Origin: Streptomyces sp. NRRL S-350
GTDB taxonomy: Bacteria; Actinomycetota; Actinomycetes; Streptomycetales; Streptomycetaceae
Length of the DNA: 64,000 nt
Direction: 5' to 3'
NCBI RefSeq assembly: GCF_000719705.1
Contig: NZ_JOHO01000020.1
Coordinates: 1 to 64,000 of the forward strand
In this document: positions 29,046 through 38,103 of the stretch, one piece after another
Position numbering within the stretch: the stretch's first letter is position 1
Layout of the letters: each line of letters begins with the position of its first letter
Notes under the pieces: generated by a model
Database searches by the model: none
The model's input: the letters and a program-made list of their open reading frames with translations, nothing else
What the model was told of the DNA's origin: nothing
Position numbers and translations under genes: made by a program

Positions 29046-30371
29046 CTACCGCCGAGCGGCCCGCAGCCACACCGAGAGCCCGAGGCAGAGCAGGCACGCC
29101 CCCGCCAGCACCAGGGGGATCACCGTCGCTCCACCCGATCCGCTGAGCGCCTCCACCAGCGCCGGCACGACGGCGTTGCCGAGCATGCAGCAGAGCGTCA
29201 GCACGGAGGTCGCCTGCTGCGGCACCTCCGCCACGCCGGAGACCCAGGCGATCAGGGTCGGCAGCACCGGCGCCATCGCCAGCCCGGCCAGCGGATAGGC
29301 GACCACCGCGAGGTGCGGCACGGCGGCCAGCAGCAGGGCCGCGAGCGCCGCCGCAAGGTAGCCGGGCACGGTGGTGCGGCCGGGCAGTCGCCTGGCCAAC
29401 TGCGGGAGGACGAGCCGCCCGACGGCCATCCCGGCCCAGAACCCCGAGGCCGCCGTCGTGGCCGCCTGGGTGCTCCAGCCGTCGCGGACGAGTTGGGTCG
29501 ACTGCCAGGCGCCGATGCTGGTCTCCATGCCCGCGTACACCAGGCCCACCAGCAGGAACGGGAGCAGCGTCAGCCCGGTCCGTCCGCGCCGGCCGGCCTG
29601 TCCACGGCCGACCTCTGCGGCCCCGGGCGTCGTGGCGAGCACCGCCCCTGCCCGTCCGACCAGGAAGCACGGCAGCGTGCACACCGCGGCCGCCAGTGCC
29701 AGCAGCCGGATGTCCGTGTGCCCGACGGCTCCCGCGGCCAGCGGGCCCAGCATCGCGCCGATCCCGAAGACGGCGTTCAGCCGGTTGACCATCACCACGC
29801 TGTTGCCGGCGAACCCGCGCGCGAACGCCGTGTTGAGGGTGAGCGCGAGACCGCCGTACCCGATCCCGGTCACCGCCGCGCAGCCGAGGTAGGCGGCCCA
29901 GCCGGGGCTCACCGCCATTCCGGCCGCACCGGCCGCGAAGACCGCGAGCAGGACGGGCGGTGCGGCCCGGACGTTCAGCCGCCGCCCGAGCAGCCCGATG
30001 CAGACGGTCGCCGCGAGGGCGCCCAGGTTGTAGGCGGAGACCACCCGACCGACCTCGTGCTGGGCGCCGAACCGCTCCCGCAGGAAGGGCAGCGAGGCTC
30101 CGAGCGAGGCGGTGAGCACGCCGAGGACGAGGAAGACGCAGAACGCGGAGACCGCCGCCGATCTGGCCATCACCGGGGCTTCCGGCGCGACCGGTGTCGA
30201 GCCCGCGACCCCCGGAGCACCCTGCCCCGGAGCACCCTGCGCCGCGGCGTCCTCCCCCGCCGCCGCCGCTCCGGTCACCGGGCCTCCCGCCACCGCACCT
30301 CCCGGCACCGGGCCTCCCGGCACCGCGTCGGCGAGCGCCGGGTTCGACGCCGCCCGTCCCGCCTCAGCCAC
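29046..30371 (-). CDS. MFS transporter
   Basis: 441 residues from GTG 30371, which overlaps the HAD stop by eight bases. Residues 1-67 are Gly/Pro/Ala-rich and repetitive (PGGPVPGGAVAGGPV); the membrane part starts at MARSAAVSAFCVFLVLGVL. Twelve hydrophobic helices follow, with the MFS loop LGRRLNVRAAPP after helix 2 and a charged break around 255-262. ATG 30170, with a CGGAAG eight bases upstream, is a credible alternative start that would remove the repetitive part. The resemblance is to sugar or drug MFS exporters. It is last in the carbamoyltransferase-HAD-MFS group. Confidence 0.85.
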   Translation of the reverse strand: MAEAGRAASNPALADAVPGGPVPGGAVAGGPVTGAAAAGEDAAAQGAPGQGAPGVAGSTPVAPEAPVMARSAAVSAFCVFLVLGVLTASLGASLPFLRERFGAQHEVGRVVSAYNLGALAATVCIGLLGRRLNVRAAPPVLLAVFAAGAAGMAVSPGWAAYLGCAAVTGIGYGGLALTLNTAFARGFAGNSVVMVNRLNAVFGIGAMLGPLAAGAVGHTDIRLLALAAAVCTLPCFLVGRAGAVLATTPGAAEVGRGQAGRRGRTGLTLLPFLLVGLVYAGMETSIGAWQSTQLVRDGWSTQAATTAASGFWAGMAVGRLVLPQLARRLPGRTTVPGYLAAALAALLLAAVPHLAVVAYPLAGLAMAPVLPTLIAWVSGVAEVPQQATSVLTLCCMLGNAVVPALVEALSGSGGATVIPLVLAGACLLCLGLSVWLRAARR

Positions 30372-31095
30372 CGTCGGGTCCAGCCGTGAGGGCCACGGTG
30401 ACCAGCCCGTCCGGGTCGGACAACGTGATCGTCCCGTCGCCGGCGGCGGAGCCGCCCACCACGAGCGCGGTGAAGTCCGGCACGGCGACCACCGCGCCGG
30501 CCTCCACCAGGGCCCGGCCGCCGATCCCGACGCAGACGGCTCCCGCGTCGACCGCCGAGCGGACCCCGCTGACGGAGTCCTCGAAGACCAGCGTGCGCTC
30601 CGGCCGGATCCCGAGCCCTCGGCAGGCCGACAGGTACGGGTCCGGGTGCGGCTTGCCCCGCTCGACGTCGTCCCGGGTGACCCGCACCCGGAAGACGTCG
30701 AGCAGGCCGAGGCCGCCCAGCGCGTTGTCGATCTTCCGGGTCCAGCTGCTGGTGGCCAGGCCGACGGGCACCCCGGCCCGCCACAGCCGGTCGGCGAGCC
30801 CGTCGGCGCCGGGGACGGCCCGGTAGCGGGCTTCCTCCTCGACGGTGTCCACCTCGGCCCAGATCGCCTTGCGGTCGGCGTCCGAGTGGTGCGGGAAGAT
30901 CAGCCGCACCGTCTGGTCGCCGGTCCGCCCGTGGACGTACTCCTCGACCTCCGGGTCGGCCAGCACCCGGCCGTGACGCCGGGCCACCGACCGCCACGCC
31001 TCCTCGATCACGGGCCTGGAGTCGATCAGGACCCCGTCCATGTCGAAGACGACGGCCTCGACCTCGTACCGCGTTCCGGCTGCCTGCGGCTGCAT
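30364..31095 (-). CDS. HAD family hydrolase (beta-phosphoglucomutase/sugar phosphatase-like)
   Basis: 243 residues from ATG 31095, with GAGGAG six bases upstream. HAD motifs are complete: nucleophile in VVFDMDGVLIDSRP, motif II in LATSSWTRK, motif III Lys in RGKPHPDPYL and acidic motif IV in VFEDSVSG. The helical cap fits the small-sugar-phosphate phosphatase or phosphoglucomutase subgroup. It lies 150 bases after the carbamoyltransferase gene and overlaps the MFS gene, which suggests one unit. Confidence 0.9.
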   Translation of the reverse strand: MQPQAAGTRYEVEAVVFDMDGVLIDSRPVIEEAWRSVARRHGRVLADPEVEEYVHGRTGDQTVRLIFPHHSDADRKAIWAEVDTVEEEARYRAVPGADGLADRLWRAGVPVGLATSSWTRKIDNALGGLGLLDVFRVRVTRDDVERGKPHPDPYLSACRGLGIRPERTLVFEDSVSGVRSAVDAGAVCVGIGGRALVEAGAVVAVPDFTALVVGGSAAGDGTITLSDPDGLVTVALTAGPDGG

Positions 31096-31245
31096 CGGTC
31101 TCCTCACTGGGCGCTTGCGCCATACGGTCTGACGATAGTTCACATCGAACCGGCCGGGCGGCATATTGGACTAGACCTCCGCCCAAAGGGCCGCCCGGCC
31201 GACCGACCACCCGGACCGGGCCGACCGGGCCGACCGGGCCGACGA

Positions 31246-32973
31246 CTAACCGGCCCGCCGGGCCATGAAGCCGTCCGCGGAGTCCTTCCAGACCAGGTAC
31301 ACGTCGTCCACCAGGAGCAGGTCGACCACCTCGTCGAGCACCGGGTCGAGCGCGTCGCGGTGCGACCCGACGATCGGCTCCTCGTGCTTGTTGAACGAGG
31401 TGTTCACCAACGCCGCCTGCCCGCTGCGGTCGTACCAGGCCATCAGCAGGCCGTGCAGGAACGGGTCGTCCTGCGCCCGGACGATCTGCGGACGGGCGGT
31501 GTTGTCGACGTGCACCACGGCCGGGCAGGCCTTGGCGAACGTCTCGTGGCAGTCGTACGTGAGCGTCATGAACAGCGCCGCCGGCTGCTCCGGCGCCCAG
31601 CCCACGTAGCAGTCGGCCGCCAGCTCCTCGGCGGTGATCGGCGCGAAGGGCATGAACTCGGTGCGGTTCAGGCGCTTGTTGAGCCAGTCGTTCATGGTCA
31701 CGTCGGCGGTGCCGTAGATGACGCTGCGCCGGCCGAGGGCCCGCGGGCCGAACTCCATCCGGCCGCGGTAGGTGCCGATGACCTGGTTCGCCTCCAGCGC
31801 GGCGAGCAGGACCTCCTGCATGCCGTCGCCGATCCGCCGGTAGCGCAGCTCCGGGTAGTCCCGCAGGATCTCCTCCAGCCGGCCTTCGGAGACGGCCGCG
31901 TCCGGCCCGAGCGCCATCGACGGCACCCGCGGGCGCTCGCCGGTCTCCCGGTGGGCCACGATCACGGCAGCCTGCAGCGGCAGCCCGCCGTCGCCCATCG
32001 GCGGCAGCACGTAGATGTTCCGCACGCCCTCGGTCTCGAAGATCCGCTGGTTGAGCTTGACGTTGGCGAACACGCCGCCGGACAGGCAGACGTTGCCGCC
32101 GGGCACCCGCCCGATGTGTCGCGACACCACGGCGGTCAGCAGGTTCTCGACGTGCCGCTGGGCGGCCGCCGCGACGTCGGCCGGCTCGTGGCGGGCGATC
32201 TCGCGCAGCAGTTCCTCGGAGTAGCCCTCGTAGGAGGGCTGGTACCAGTCGCCGCAGCGGGCGCGGATCGCGCCGTTCTCCTCGACGTCGATCATGCGGC
32301 GCATCAGCGGGAGGAGCTTCTCCGGGTCGCCGTTGGCGGCCAGGCCGGTGATCTTGCCCTCGTGGCGGTTGGGGCGGAAGCCGAGCAGCTTGGTGATCCG
32401 GCCGTAGAAGTAGCCGAGGCTGTCGATCGACGTCTCGCGCTGGAGCACCTCCTCGCCACCGGGGAAGTAGTGCGTGACGGTCAGGGACTGGAAGTCCCCG
32501 CGGCCGTCGCAGGTGACCACGAGCGCCTCGTCGAACGGGGAGCAGAGGAAGGCGCCCAGACCGTGCGACTCGTGGTGGTCGACGTGAACCACCTTGCCGC
32601 GAAGCCCGTTCTCCTCGATGAAGGCATCGAACTCACCGCGCTTCTCGCGGTCGTTCACAATTTCGTCGGATATCCGCTTCCGCAGGTGCGGGAGCGCCTC
32701 GGGGCGCTGCCGGGCCTCCTCCGAAATCCGGTCGACGTAGAGCAGCAGGTGCTTTTCGGCACTGAATCCGGCCTGCCACCCGTAGGCCACCCGGTCGACA
32801 TCCGAAAGGGTGACCCCGGCTTCCTTCAGGACGTAGTCGATCGACTGCTCCGGCCAGGTCTTGTGGTCCTTGATCCGGGTGAAGCGCTCCTCGCTGACAG
32901 CCGCGACGACGGTTCCGTCCTGGACCAGGCAGGCGCCGGCCAGATCGTTGTTCGTGATTCCGAGGACAAGCAT
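31246..32973 (-). CDS. O-carbamoyltransferase (NodU/CmcH/TobZ family)
   Basis: 575 residues from ATG 32973 (GGAG seven bases upstream; a TTG at 32985 is also in frame). The N-terminal Kae1-like half holds ATP/metal motifs: ITNNDLAGACLVQDG at residue 7, VDHHESHGLGAF near 130 with the two metal histidines, CDGRGD near 155, and CLSGGVFANVKLNQ near 300. The YrdC-like C-terminal half carries GRMEFGPRALGRRSVIYG near 405 and LVNTSFNKHEEPI near 525. These enzymes move a carbamoyl group from carbamoyl phosphate, via carbamoyl adenylate, to a hydroxyl on a sugar or antibiotic. No antibiotic core genes are nearby. The acceptor is unknown; HAD and MFS genes follow. Confidence 0.93.
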   Translation of the reverse strand: MLVLGITNNDLAGACLVQDGTVVAAVSEERFTRIKDHKTWPEQSIDYVLKEAGVTLSDVDRVAYGWQAGFSAEKHLLLYVDRISEEARQRPEALPHLRKRISDEIVNDREKRGEFDAFIEENGLRGKVVHVDHHESHGLGAFLCSPFDEALVVTCDGRGDFQSLTVTHYFPGGEEVLQRETSIDSLGYFYGRITKLLGFRPNRHEGKITGLAANGDPEKLLPLMRRMIDVEENGAIRARCGDWYQPSYEGYSEELLREIARHEPADVAAAAQRHVENLLTAVVSRHIGRVPGGNVCLSGGVFANVKLNQRIFETEGVRNIYVLPPMGDGGLPLQAAVIVAHRETGERPRVPSMALGPDAAVSEGRLEEILRDYPELRYRRIGDGMQEVLLAALEANQVIGTYRGRMEFGPRALGRRSVIYGTADVTMNDWLNKRLNRTEFMPFAPITAEELAADCYVGWAPEQPAALFMTLTYDCHETFAKACPAVVHVDNTARPQIVRAQDDPFLHGLLMAWYDRSGQAALVNTSFNKHEEPIVGSHRDALDPVLDEVVDLLLVDDVYLVWKDSADGFMARRAG

Positions 32974-33060
32974 GTGCCGCTCCAATGCTTATTTCGCGGG
33001 AAATGACTCGACGGCATTTCCACGGATTCGGTGAGCAAGTGAAGGTTGGAGTGCACAGCG

Positions 33061-33090
33061 ATGTTATGGAGAGATTTCCCGGGAGATCAA
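33061..33090 (-). promoter_or_regulatory. Candidate promoter of the carbamoyltransferase gene
   Basis: On the minus strand TTGATC (33085-33090) and TAACAT (33061-33066) are 18 bases apart. This would give a leader of about 80 bases before ATG 32973. Confidence 0.4.
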
Positions 33091-33411
33091 CGACGCCGTG
33101 GGCGATCCGGTCAACCTGACCTGCCGCCGGACCGTGACGCGGGGGCGGCCGCCCGGTTAACAACAGTTCGCAGCTCGATCATCAGTGCTGGCAGGGTGGC
33201 ATATGCCCGTCAAGAGGTCTGGACCACCAGGGCGCTTATCACTCTGGGTAGCTGTCCGGAAACAGTCCTTCCGGAAGGCGACCGGCACTTCCACCGCCTC
33301 CCGGGCGTCCGCCTGACGCGCCGTCACGCGCACACCAGAGACCACCCGCACACCAACAACCGCCCGGACACCTCAGAGACTTCTGGTCCCTCGTACCCCT
33401 CGGTCCACACA

Positions 33412-33465
33412 GGCCACACGGGCCACCCGGGCCACCCGGGCCACCCGGGCCACCCGGGCCACCCG
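33412..33465. repeat. Six 9-bp tandem repeats GGCCACCCG
   Basis: Six uninterrupted units; the first differs at one base (GGCCACACG). The unit is a multiple of three but lies in no supported gene. The arrangement CCCGGGCC also creates many short self-complementary stretches. Confidence 0.9.
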
Positions 33466-33499
33466 GGATCCGGTCCGCGCCACCCGCCCTCGGAAACGC

Positions 33500-33539
33500 C
33501 GGAGGCCAGGCCGAAGCATCCGCCTCGACCTGGCCTCCG
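33500..33539 (-). terminator. Terminator of the dienelactone-hydrolase-like gene
   Basis: A perfect 11-bp stem (CGGAGGCCAGG at 33500-33510 and its complement at 33529-33539), 18-base loop, 19 bases past the stop. Confidence 0.7.
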
Positions 33540-33557
33540 TCCGCCCCGGACGCTCCC

Positions 33558-34136
33558 TCAGTCGTCGAGCTCCGCGAGGAACGCCAGCGCCGCCGCCCAG
33601 GCCCGCTCCGCCGCCGCCGCGTCGTAGTCCGCCAGCTCCGGGTCGGTGAACAGGTGCCCGGCGCCCCGGTAGCGGTGCACCTCCACGTCGGCCCCGGCCC
33701 GCCGCATGCCCAGGTACCAGGCGTTCAGCCAGTCCTCGGTCTCGAACGGGTCCGGCTCCGCGACGTGCAGCTGTACGGGGATCGAGGTGGCCGCGTCCTC
33801 CCGGAGGTCCGAGGTGCCGTGGAGGAGCAGCAGGCCGCGCGCCTTCTCGTCGGCCAGCGCGAGGTTCTGCGCCAGCGAGCCGCCGAGCGAGAAGCCGGCG
33901 TACACCAGCCCGCCCTCGGACAGCGGCGCGGCCGCCGTGACCGCCCGGCGCAGCATCTCGTCGGCGCCCCCGGCCTCCTCCTGGTAGGCCTGGCCGTCCT
34001 CGACCGAGTCGAAGGTCCGTCCCTCGAACAGGTCCGGCGTGTGCACGGTGTGGCCGGCGGCGCGCAGCCGGTCGGCGGCGGCGCGGACGGCGGGACGCAG
34101 CCCGTAGGCGGAGTGGAAGAGGACGATCTGGGCCAC
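33558..34136 (-). CDS. Dienelactone hydrolase family protein
   Basis: 192 residues from GTG 34136 (AAGGA nine bases upstream). Alpha/beta-hydrolase fold: strand QIVLFHSAYGLRPAV, the nucleophile elbow GFSLGGSLA with Ser where classic dienelactone hydrolases have Cys, acid in HVAEPDPFE and the His in GAGHLFTDPE. The Ser variant suggests a general esterase. It runs 128 bases downstream of the ABC permease gene on the same strand. Confidence 0.88.
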   Translation of the reverse strand: MAQIVLFHSAYGLRPAVRAAADRLRAAGHTVHTPDLFEGRTFDSVEDGQAYQEEAGGADEMLRRAVTAAAPLSEGGLVYAGFSLGGSLAQNLALADEKARGLLLLHGTSDLREDAATSIPVQLHVAEPDPFETEDWLNAWYLGMRRAGADVEVHRYRGAGHLFTDPELADYDAAAAERAWAAALAFLAELDD

Positions 34137-34264
34137 GGTTCGGGTCCTTCACCAGGTGGGTCAGCGGGAGTCGGTGGCGCCGGCAGAGGTCCGAAGTCCG
34201 CAGAAGTCCGCAGGGTCCGCCGGTCGCCGCCGCCCTCCCATGATCCCCCATCCGCACCGGGCCC

Positions 34265-35146
34265 CTACGACACCACGTCCTTGCGGGCGAACCCCCGGAA
34301 CGCCAGCGCCAGCAGCACCGCCGCGTACGAGAGCGACAGCGAGACGCCCTGCAGCATGCCGCCCCACTCCAGTTGGGGCTGCAGGGCGTCCGCCCACGCG
34401 TACTGCCAGTGCGCCGGCAGCCATTCCCGCAGGTCGCCCAGCGCGGTGACGGCGTCCAGCACCCCGGTGATGATCGACGCGAACACGGCGCCGCCGACGG
34501 CCCCGAGGGGCGCGTCGGTCGCCGTGGACAGCCAGAAGGCGAGTGCGGCGATCACGATCTCGCTCAGGAACACGAAGGCCACCGCGATGGCGATCCGGGG
34601 CAGTGCCTCCCCGGCCGGCAGGCTGACGCCGGCGGGTAGCTTCAGGTCTCCCCACCCGTACGCCGCCGTTCCGACGACCAGTCCGATCGCGGGCAGCATG
34701 ACCATCGCGACCGCCGAGAACGCCAGTCCGACCACGAACTTGCGGGCCAGCAGCCGTGCCCTGGGCACGGGCGCGGCCAGCAAGTACCGCAGGGAGGACC
34801 AGCTGGCCTCGGAGGCGACGGTGTCCCCGCAGAACAGCGCGACCGGGATCACCAGCATGAAGCCGGTGCCGACGAACAGCATGGTGACGGCGAAGTTGGC
34901 CCCGGAGGCGGTGGCCAGGTCGATGAAGGTGGTCCGGTCCGGCCGGCCCGGGGTGCCGCCGACCTGGAACGCGGCCAGGATGACGAACGGCATGGCGGCC
35001 AGGACCGCGCCGATCACCAGCGTGCGGCGCCGGCGCAGTTGCCGCATGGCTTCGACCCGCAGCGGAAGTGTCCGGCCGGCCCGGTACCCCTCCGCATGGT
35101 CCTTCGACACCGCGGGGCCCTCAGGTGCCCTGGAGAGCGAGCTCAC
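34265..35146 (-). CDS. ABC-2 type permease
   Basis: 293 residues from GTG 35146, overlapping the stop of the fusion gene by four bases (GTGA). Six hydrophobic helices: after a basic N-terminus (RVEAMRQLRRRR) come TLVIGAVLAAMPFVILAAF, the FAVTMLFVGTGFMLVIPVALF pair and three more. SWSSLRYLLAAPVPRARLL is the usual ABC-2 coupling region. It must work with the ATPase domain of the overlapping upstream gene. Confidence 0.9.
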   Translation of the reverse strand: MSSLSRAPEGPAVSKDHAEGYRAGRTLPLRVEAMRQLRRRRTLVIGAVLAAMPFVILAAFQVGGTPGRPDRTTFIDLATASGANFAVTMLFVGTGFMLVIPVALFCGDTVASEASWSSLRYLLAAPVPRARLLARKFVVGLAFSAVAMVMLPAIGLVVGTAAYGWGDLKLPAGVSLPAGEALPRIAIAVAFVFLSEIVIAALAFWLSTATDAPLGAVGGAVFASIITGVLDAVTALGDLREWLPAHWQYAWADALQPQLEWGGMLQGVSLSLSYAAVLLALAFRGFARKDVVS

Positions 35147-37935
35147 GCCGCACCACCTCCGATCAACGACAGGAACGCGTCCTCCAACCGCCGCTGCGGG
35201 CCGGCGCTCTCCACCGGCACCCCCAGCCGCACCAGCTCGACCAGCAGTTCGCTCGCCGCCAGCCCGTCCAGCCGTACGAGCAGCCCGCCGTCGACGGCCT
35301 CCGCGGAGCCGACCCCGGCCAGGGCGGCGACCTTCTCGGCCACCGACTCCGGGTCGTACGAATCGGCGAGGCCGATCATCAGCAGCTCCGACGAACCGAC
35401 GATCTCGTCGACGGCGCCGGTCGTCACGAGCTGCCCGCGGTCCATCACGACCAGGTCCGTGCAGCTCTGCTCGACCTCGGACAGCAGGTGGCTCGACACG
35501 ATCACCGTCCGTCCGCCGGCCGCGTACCGGATCATCACCTCGCGCATCTCGCGGATCTGCGGCGGGTCGAGCCCGTTGGTCGGCTCGTCCAGGATCAGCA
35601 GGTCCGGCATCCCGAGCATGGCCTGCGCGATCGCCAGCCGCTGCCGCATGCCCTGCGAGTACGTGCGCACCGCGCGGTCCAGGGCCTCGCCGAGCCCGGC
35701 GATGGCGAGGGCCTCGTCCAGGCACGCGTCGGCCTCCGGCCGCCCGGTCGCCTGCCAGTACAGCCGCAGGTTGGCCCGGCCGGTCAGGTGCGGCAGGAAG
35801 CCCGCGCCCTCGACGAACGCCCCGACCCGCGACAGCACCGGCGCACCGGGCCGCACCAGGTGCCCGAAGATCCGCACGCCGCCCGCGTCGGGCCGGATCA
35901 GGCCCATCAGCATCCGCAGCGTGGTGGTCTTGCCCGCGCCGTTCGGCCCGAGCAGTCCGAGCACCTGCCCCTGTTCCACCCGGAAGCTCAGGTCCTTCAC
36001 GGCGTAGCGGTCCTGGGCGCCCTTGTAGCGCTTGGTCAGCCCGCTGATCTGCAGTGGCACCGCGGCCAGGTCCGGATCGAACTCCGGCCCGCCGGTCGCC
36101 CGCCGGCGCCGCAGTCGCGGCACCAGCACCAGCCCCGCGGCCACCAGCACGGCGACCACCGGCAGCAGCCACGTCCGCGAGGGCAGCGGCGCCGACTCGG
36201 TGACCAGCCCGTCGACGGTCGGCACGGTGAGCGCCCCGGCCGGCGAGACCTGGTAGGTGGCCGGCTCGACGGGCGAGGCGTACGCGAGGTCGGTGCTCGC
36301 CAGCACCAGCCGCACCCGGTGTCCCGCCGGGAAGGTGTGGTCGACCGTCGGCAGGGCCACGGTGACGGTCCGGCCCGCGTCGGCGCCGGTCACCCGCAGC
36401 GGGGCGGCGAGCTGCTGCGGGAGCACCGCCTTGTCGTCCGGCCCGACGTCGTACAGCTTCGCGAACAGCACCGCGTCCGGCCGGTCCGCCTTCACCCGCA
36501 CCGGCACGGTCGGCTGCCCGGTCAGGTGCAGCGGCGAGTCCAGCGGCGCCGAGTCGAAGGCGGCGTTCTGCCCGGGGAAGTCGAGTGACAGCCCGGCCCC
36601 CAGCGAGGCCGCCTGGCTCAGGGCGCCGATGCCCGGCAGGGTGGAGATCCCGGGCGGCGCCCCGCCGGGCGGGTTGGCGACGGTCTTGTCGCCGCCCGCC
36701 AGCTCGACGGAGCGTGAGCCCGTCCCCGCCAGCCCGGGGTAGCGGTCGGCGGTGGCCCCGCGCAGCACGGCCTGGAAGCCGGTGGAGTCCACTCCGCCGG
36801 TGCGGGTCACCCGGAAGGCCGGCCCGGTGTCGTTGTGGCGCCCCCGCAGGTAGTGGTCGAACCAGGCGGTCACCCGGTCGTCGACCCGGGCACTGGTGTC
36901 CGTCCCGCCGTCGTGCCCGCCTGCGAACCAGTCCACCGCCACCGGTGCGCCGTTGGCCGCGATCGCCCGGGCGATCCGGTCGCCCTGGTCCAGCGGGAAC
37001 AGCGAGTCCTGCTGCCCCTGCACCACCAGCGTGGGCGCCTTGAGCCGCGCCGCCACCGAGGACGGGCTGGAGCGGTCCAGCAGCGCGACGGCCTCCGGGT
37101 CGGCGTGCCCTGCGGTGGCCACCCGGTCGTACATCTGGCAGAGCGAGTCCAGGAACCGCCCGCATCCGGTCTGCCCGTCCGCCGCCGCGGGCCTGGGCTC
37201 GCCGCCCTCGCGCGGCGCCCCGCCGGACGGCCCGAGGCCGCCCGCCGACCCGGGGGCCGCGCCGGTGGTGAAGAAGATCCCGGCCCACAGCTTCTTGAAC
37301 ACACCGTCGGCGGCGTCCGAGCCCTGTGCGCCCTGCGGGAAGAGCGAGTCGGCCAGGTTCCACCAGGTGATCTGGGAGGCCACGGCGTCGATCCGCTGGT
37401 CGTACGCGGAGGCGAGCAGCGAGATGGCCCCGCCGTACGAGGCGCCGGTGATGCCGACCTTGGGGTCGCCGGGGCCGTCGAGCTGCACCTCGGGCCGTTG
37501 GGCCAGCCAGTCCACCAGGTGTCGGACGTCCTCGACCTCGCGGTCGGGCGCGTTGAGGCCGATCTTGCCGCCCGACTGCCCGAAGCCGCGCGCCGACCAG
37601 GTCAGCACCGCGTAGCCCTGCCGGGCGAGCTGCTGGGCCCGTTCGCGCTCGCCCTCCTTGGAGCCGCCGAAGCCGTGCGCCAGCAGGACGGCCGGCCGCG
37701 GGCCGCCGCCGGCGGTGAAGAAGGAGGTGTCCAACTGGACTTGCTGCGCGCTGCCGAGCGTCTCCGGCATGCTGAGGAAACGGTCCTCCTCGTGGACCGT
37801 CCGCTCACCGCCGGACGCCACCGTCACCGTACCGACCCCGGCCACCGCCACCAGTGCGACCGCACCGGCCAGCAGCCTGCGCCGGACGGTCGTACCCCGG
37901 CCGCGCCATCGACGCCATGCCCCACCGAACTCCAT
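35143..37935 (-). CDS. Fusion of extracytoplasmic S15-type alpha/beta hydrolase with ABC transporter ATPase
   Basis: 930 residues from ATG 37935. Residues 15-37 are a signal anchor (VRRRLLAGAVALVAVAGVG). Residues 50-400 form an alpha/beta hydrolase like Xaa-Pro dipeptidyl-peptidase/CocE: AHGFGG, nucleophile in GITGASYGGA near 164, acid in QGQQDSLFP and His in AGGHDGGTD near 340. A beta-rich domain of the S15 C-terminal kind follows (PLHLTGQPTVPVRVKA ... FPAGHRVRLVLASTD). About 588-606 is a second membrane helix (WLLPVVAVLVAAGLVLVP) ending in RLRRRR. From about 628 a complete ABC ATPase follows: Walker A GPNGAGKTTT near 663, signature YSQGMRQR, Walker B LLILDEPTNG, His in SSHLLSE. The hydrolase is thus outside and the ATPase inside. 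It overlaps its permease. Confidence 0.9.
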   Translation of the reverse strand: MEFGGAWRRWRGRGTTVRRRLLAGAVALVAVAGVGTVTVASGGERTVHEEDRFLSMPETLGSAQQVQLDTSFFTAGGGPRPAVLLAHGFGGSKEGERERAQQLARQGYAVLTWSARGFGQSGGKIGLNAPDREVEDVRHLVDWLAQRPEVQLDGPGDPKVGITGASYGGAISLLASAYDQRIDAVASQITWWNLADSLFPQGAQGSDAADGVFKKLWAGIFFTTGAAPGSAGGLGPSGGAPREGGEPRPAAADGQTGCGRFLDSLCQMYDRVATAGHADPEAVALLDRSSPSSVAARLKAPTLVVQGQQDSLFPLDQGDRIARAIAANGAPVAVDWFAGGHDGGTDTSARVDDRVTAWFDHYLRGRHNDTGPAFRVTRTGGVDSTGFQAVLRGATADRYPGLAGTGSRSVELAGGDKTVANPPGGAPPGISTLPGIGALSQAASLGAGLSLDFPGQNAAFDSAPLDSPLHLTGQPTVPVRVKADRPDAVLFAKLYDVGPDDKAVLPQQLAAPLRVTGADAGRTVTVALPTVDHTFPAGHRVRLVLASTDLAYASPVEPATYQVSPAGALTVPTVDGLVTESAPLPSRTWLLPVVAVLVAAGLVLVPRLRRRRATGGPEFDPDLAAVPLQISGLTKRYKGAQDRYAVKDLSFRVEQGQVLGLLGPNGAGKTTTLRMLMGLIRPDAGGVRIFGHLVRPGAPVLSRVGAFVEGAGFLPHLTGRANLRLYWQATGRPEADACLDEALAIAGLGEALDRAVRTYSQGMRQRLAIAQAMLGMPDLLILDEPTNGLDPPQIREMREVMIRYAAGGRTVIVSSHLLSEVEQSCTDLVVMDRGQLVTTGAVDEIVGSSELLMIGLADSYDPESVAEKVAALAGVGSAEAVDGGLLVRLDGLAASELLVELVRLGVPVESAGPQRRLEDAFLSLIGGGAA

Positions 37936-38103
37936 GGGCGTTGATCGTATCCGCCGTCCCGGTAGGCGCTCGATAAAGCCGCCCCACCGTGCCCCTCGGA
38001 CGACGGTCCCCCGCGCCCCGCCAGGGGGCGAGGGGAACCCCGCGGTCGGGCCACCGACCCGGCCGCGGGCCCGCCCCGGACGGTCCACCCGGCCCCGGGC
38101 GGG

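Larger units (their letters stand above)
32974..33557. other. Long intergenic region upstream of carbamoyltransferase
   Basis: 584 bases without a gene. From right to left it holds the dienelactone-hydrolase-gene hairpin (33500-33539), the 9-bp tandem repeats (33412-33465), 200 bases in which I see nothing, the candidate promoter (33061-33090) and an AT-richer leader (32985-33080) with a short ATTTC/GAAAT inverted repeat near 32990. The local drop in GC contrasts with the flanks. Confidence 0.6.

Noticed and set aside
31246..32973. Antibiotic gene cluster around the carbamoyltransferase
   Set aside because: No polyketide, peptide, aminoglycoside or other scaffold genes are in the neighbourhood.
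33412..33465. Possible CRISPR-like array
   Set aside because: Nine-base units without spacers and no cas genes nearby.
25000..38000. Possible genomic island or mobile element
   Set aside because: The gene content is accessory, but I find no integrase, transposase, tRNA attachment site or flanking repeats, and GC is uniform except near 33.0 kb.
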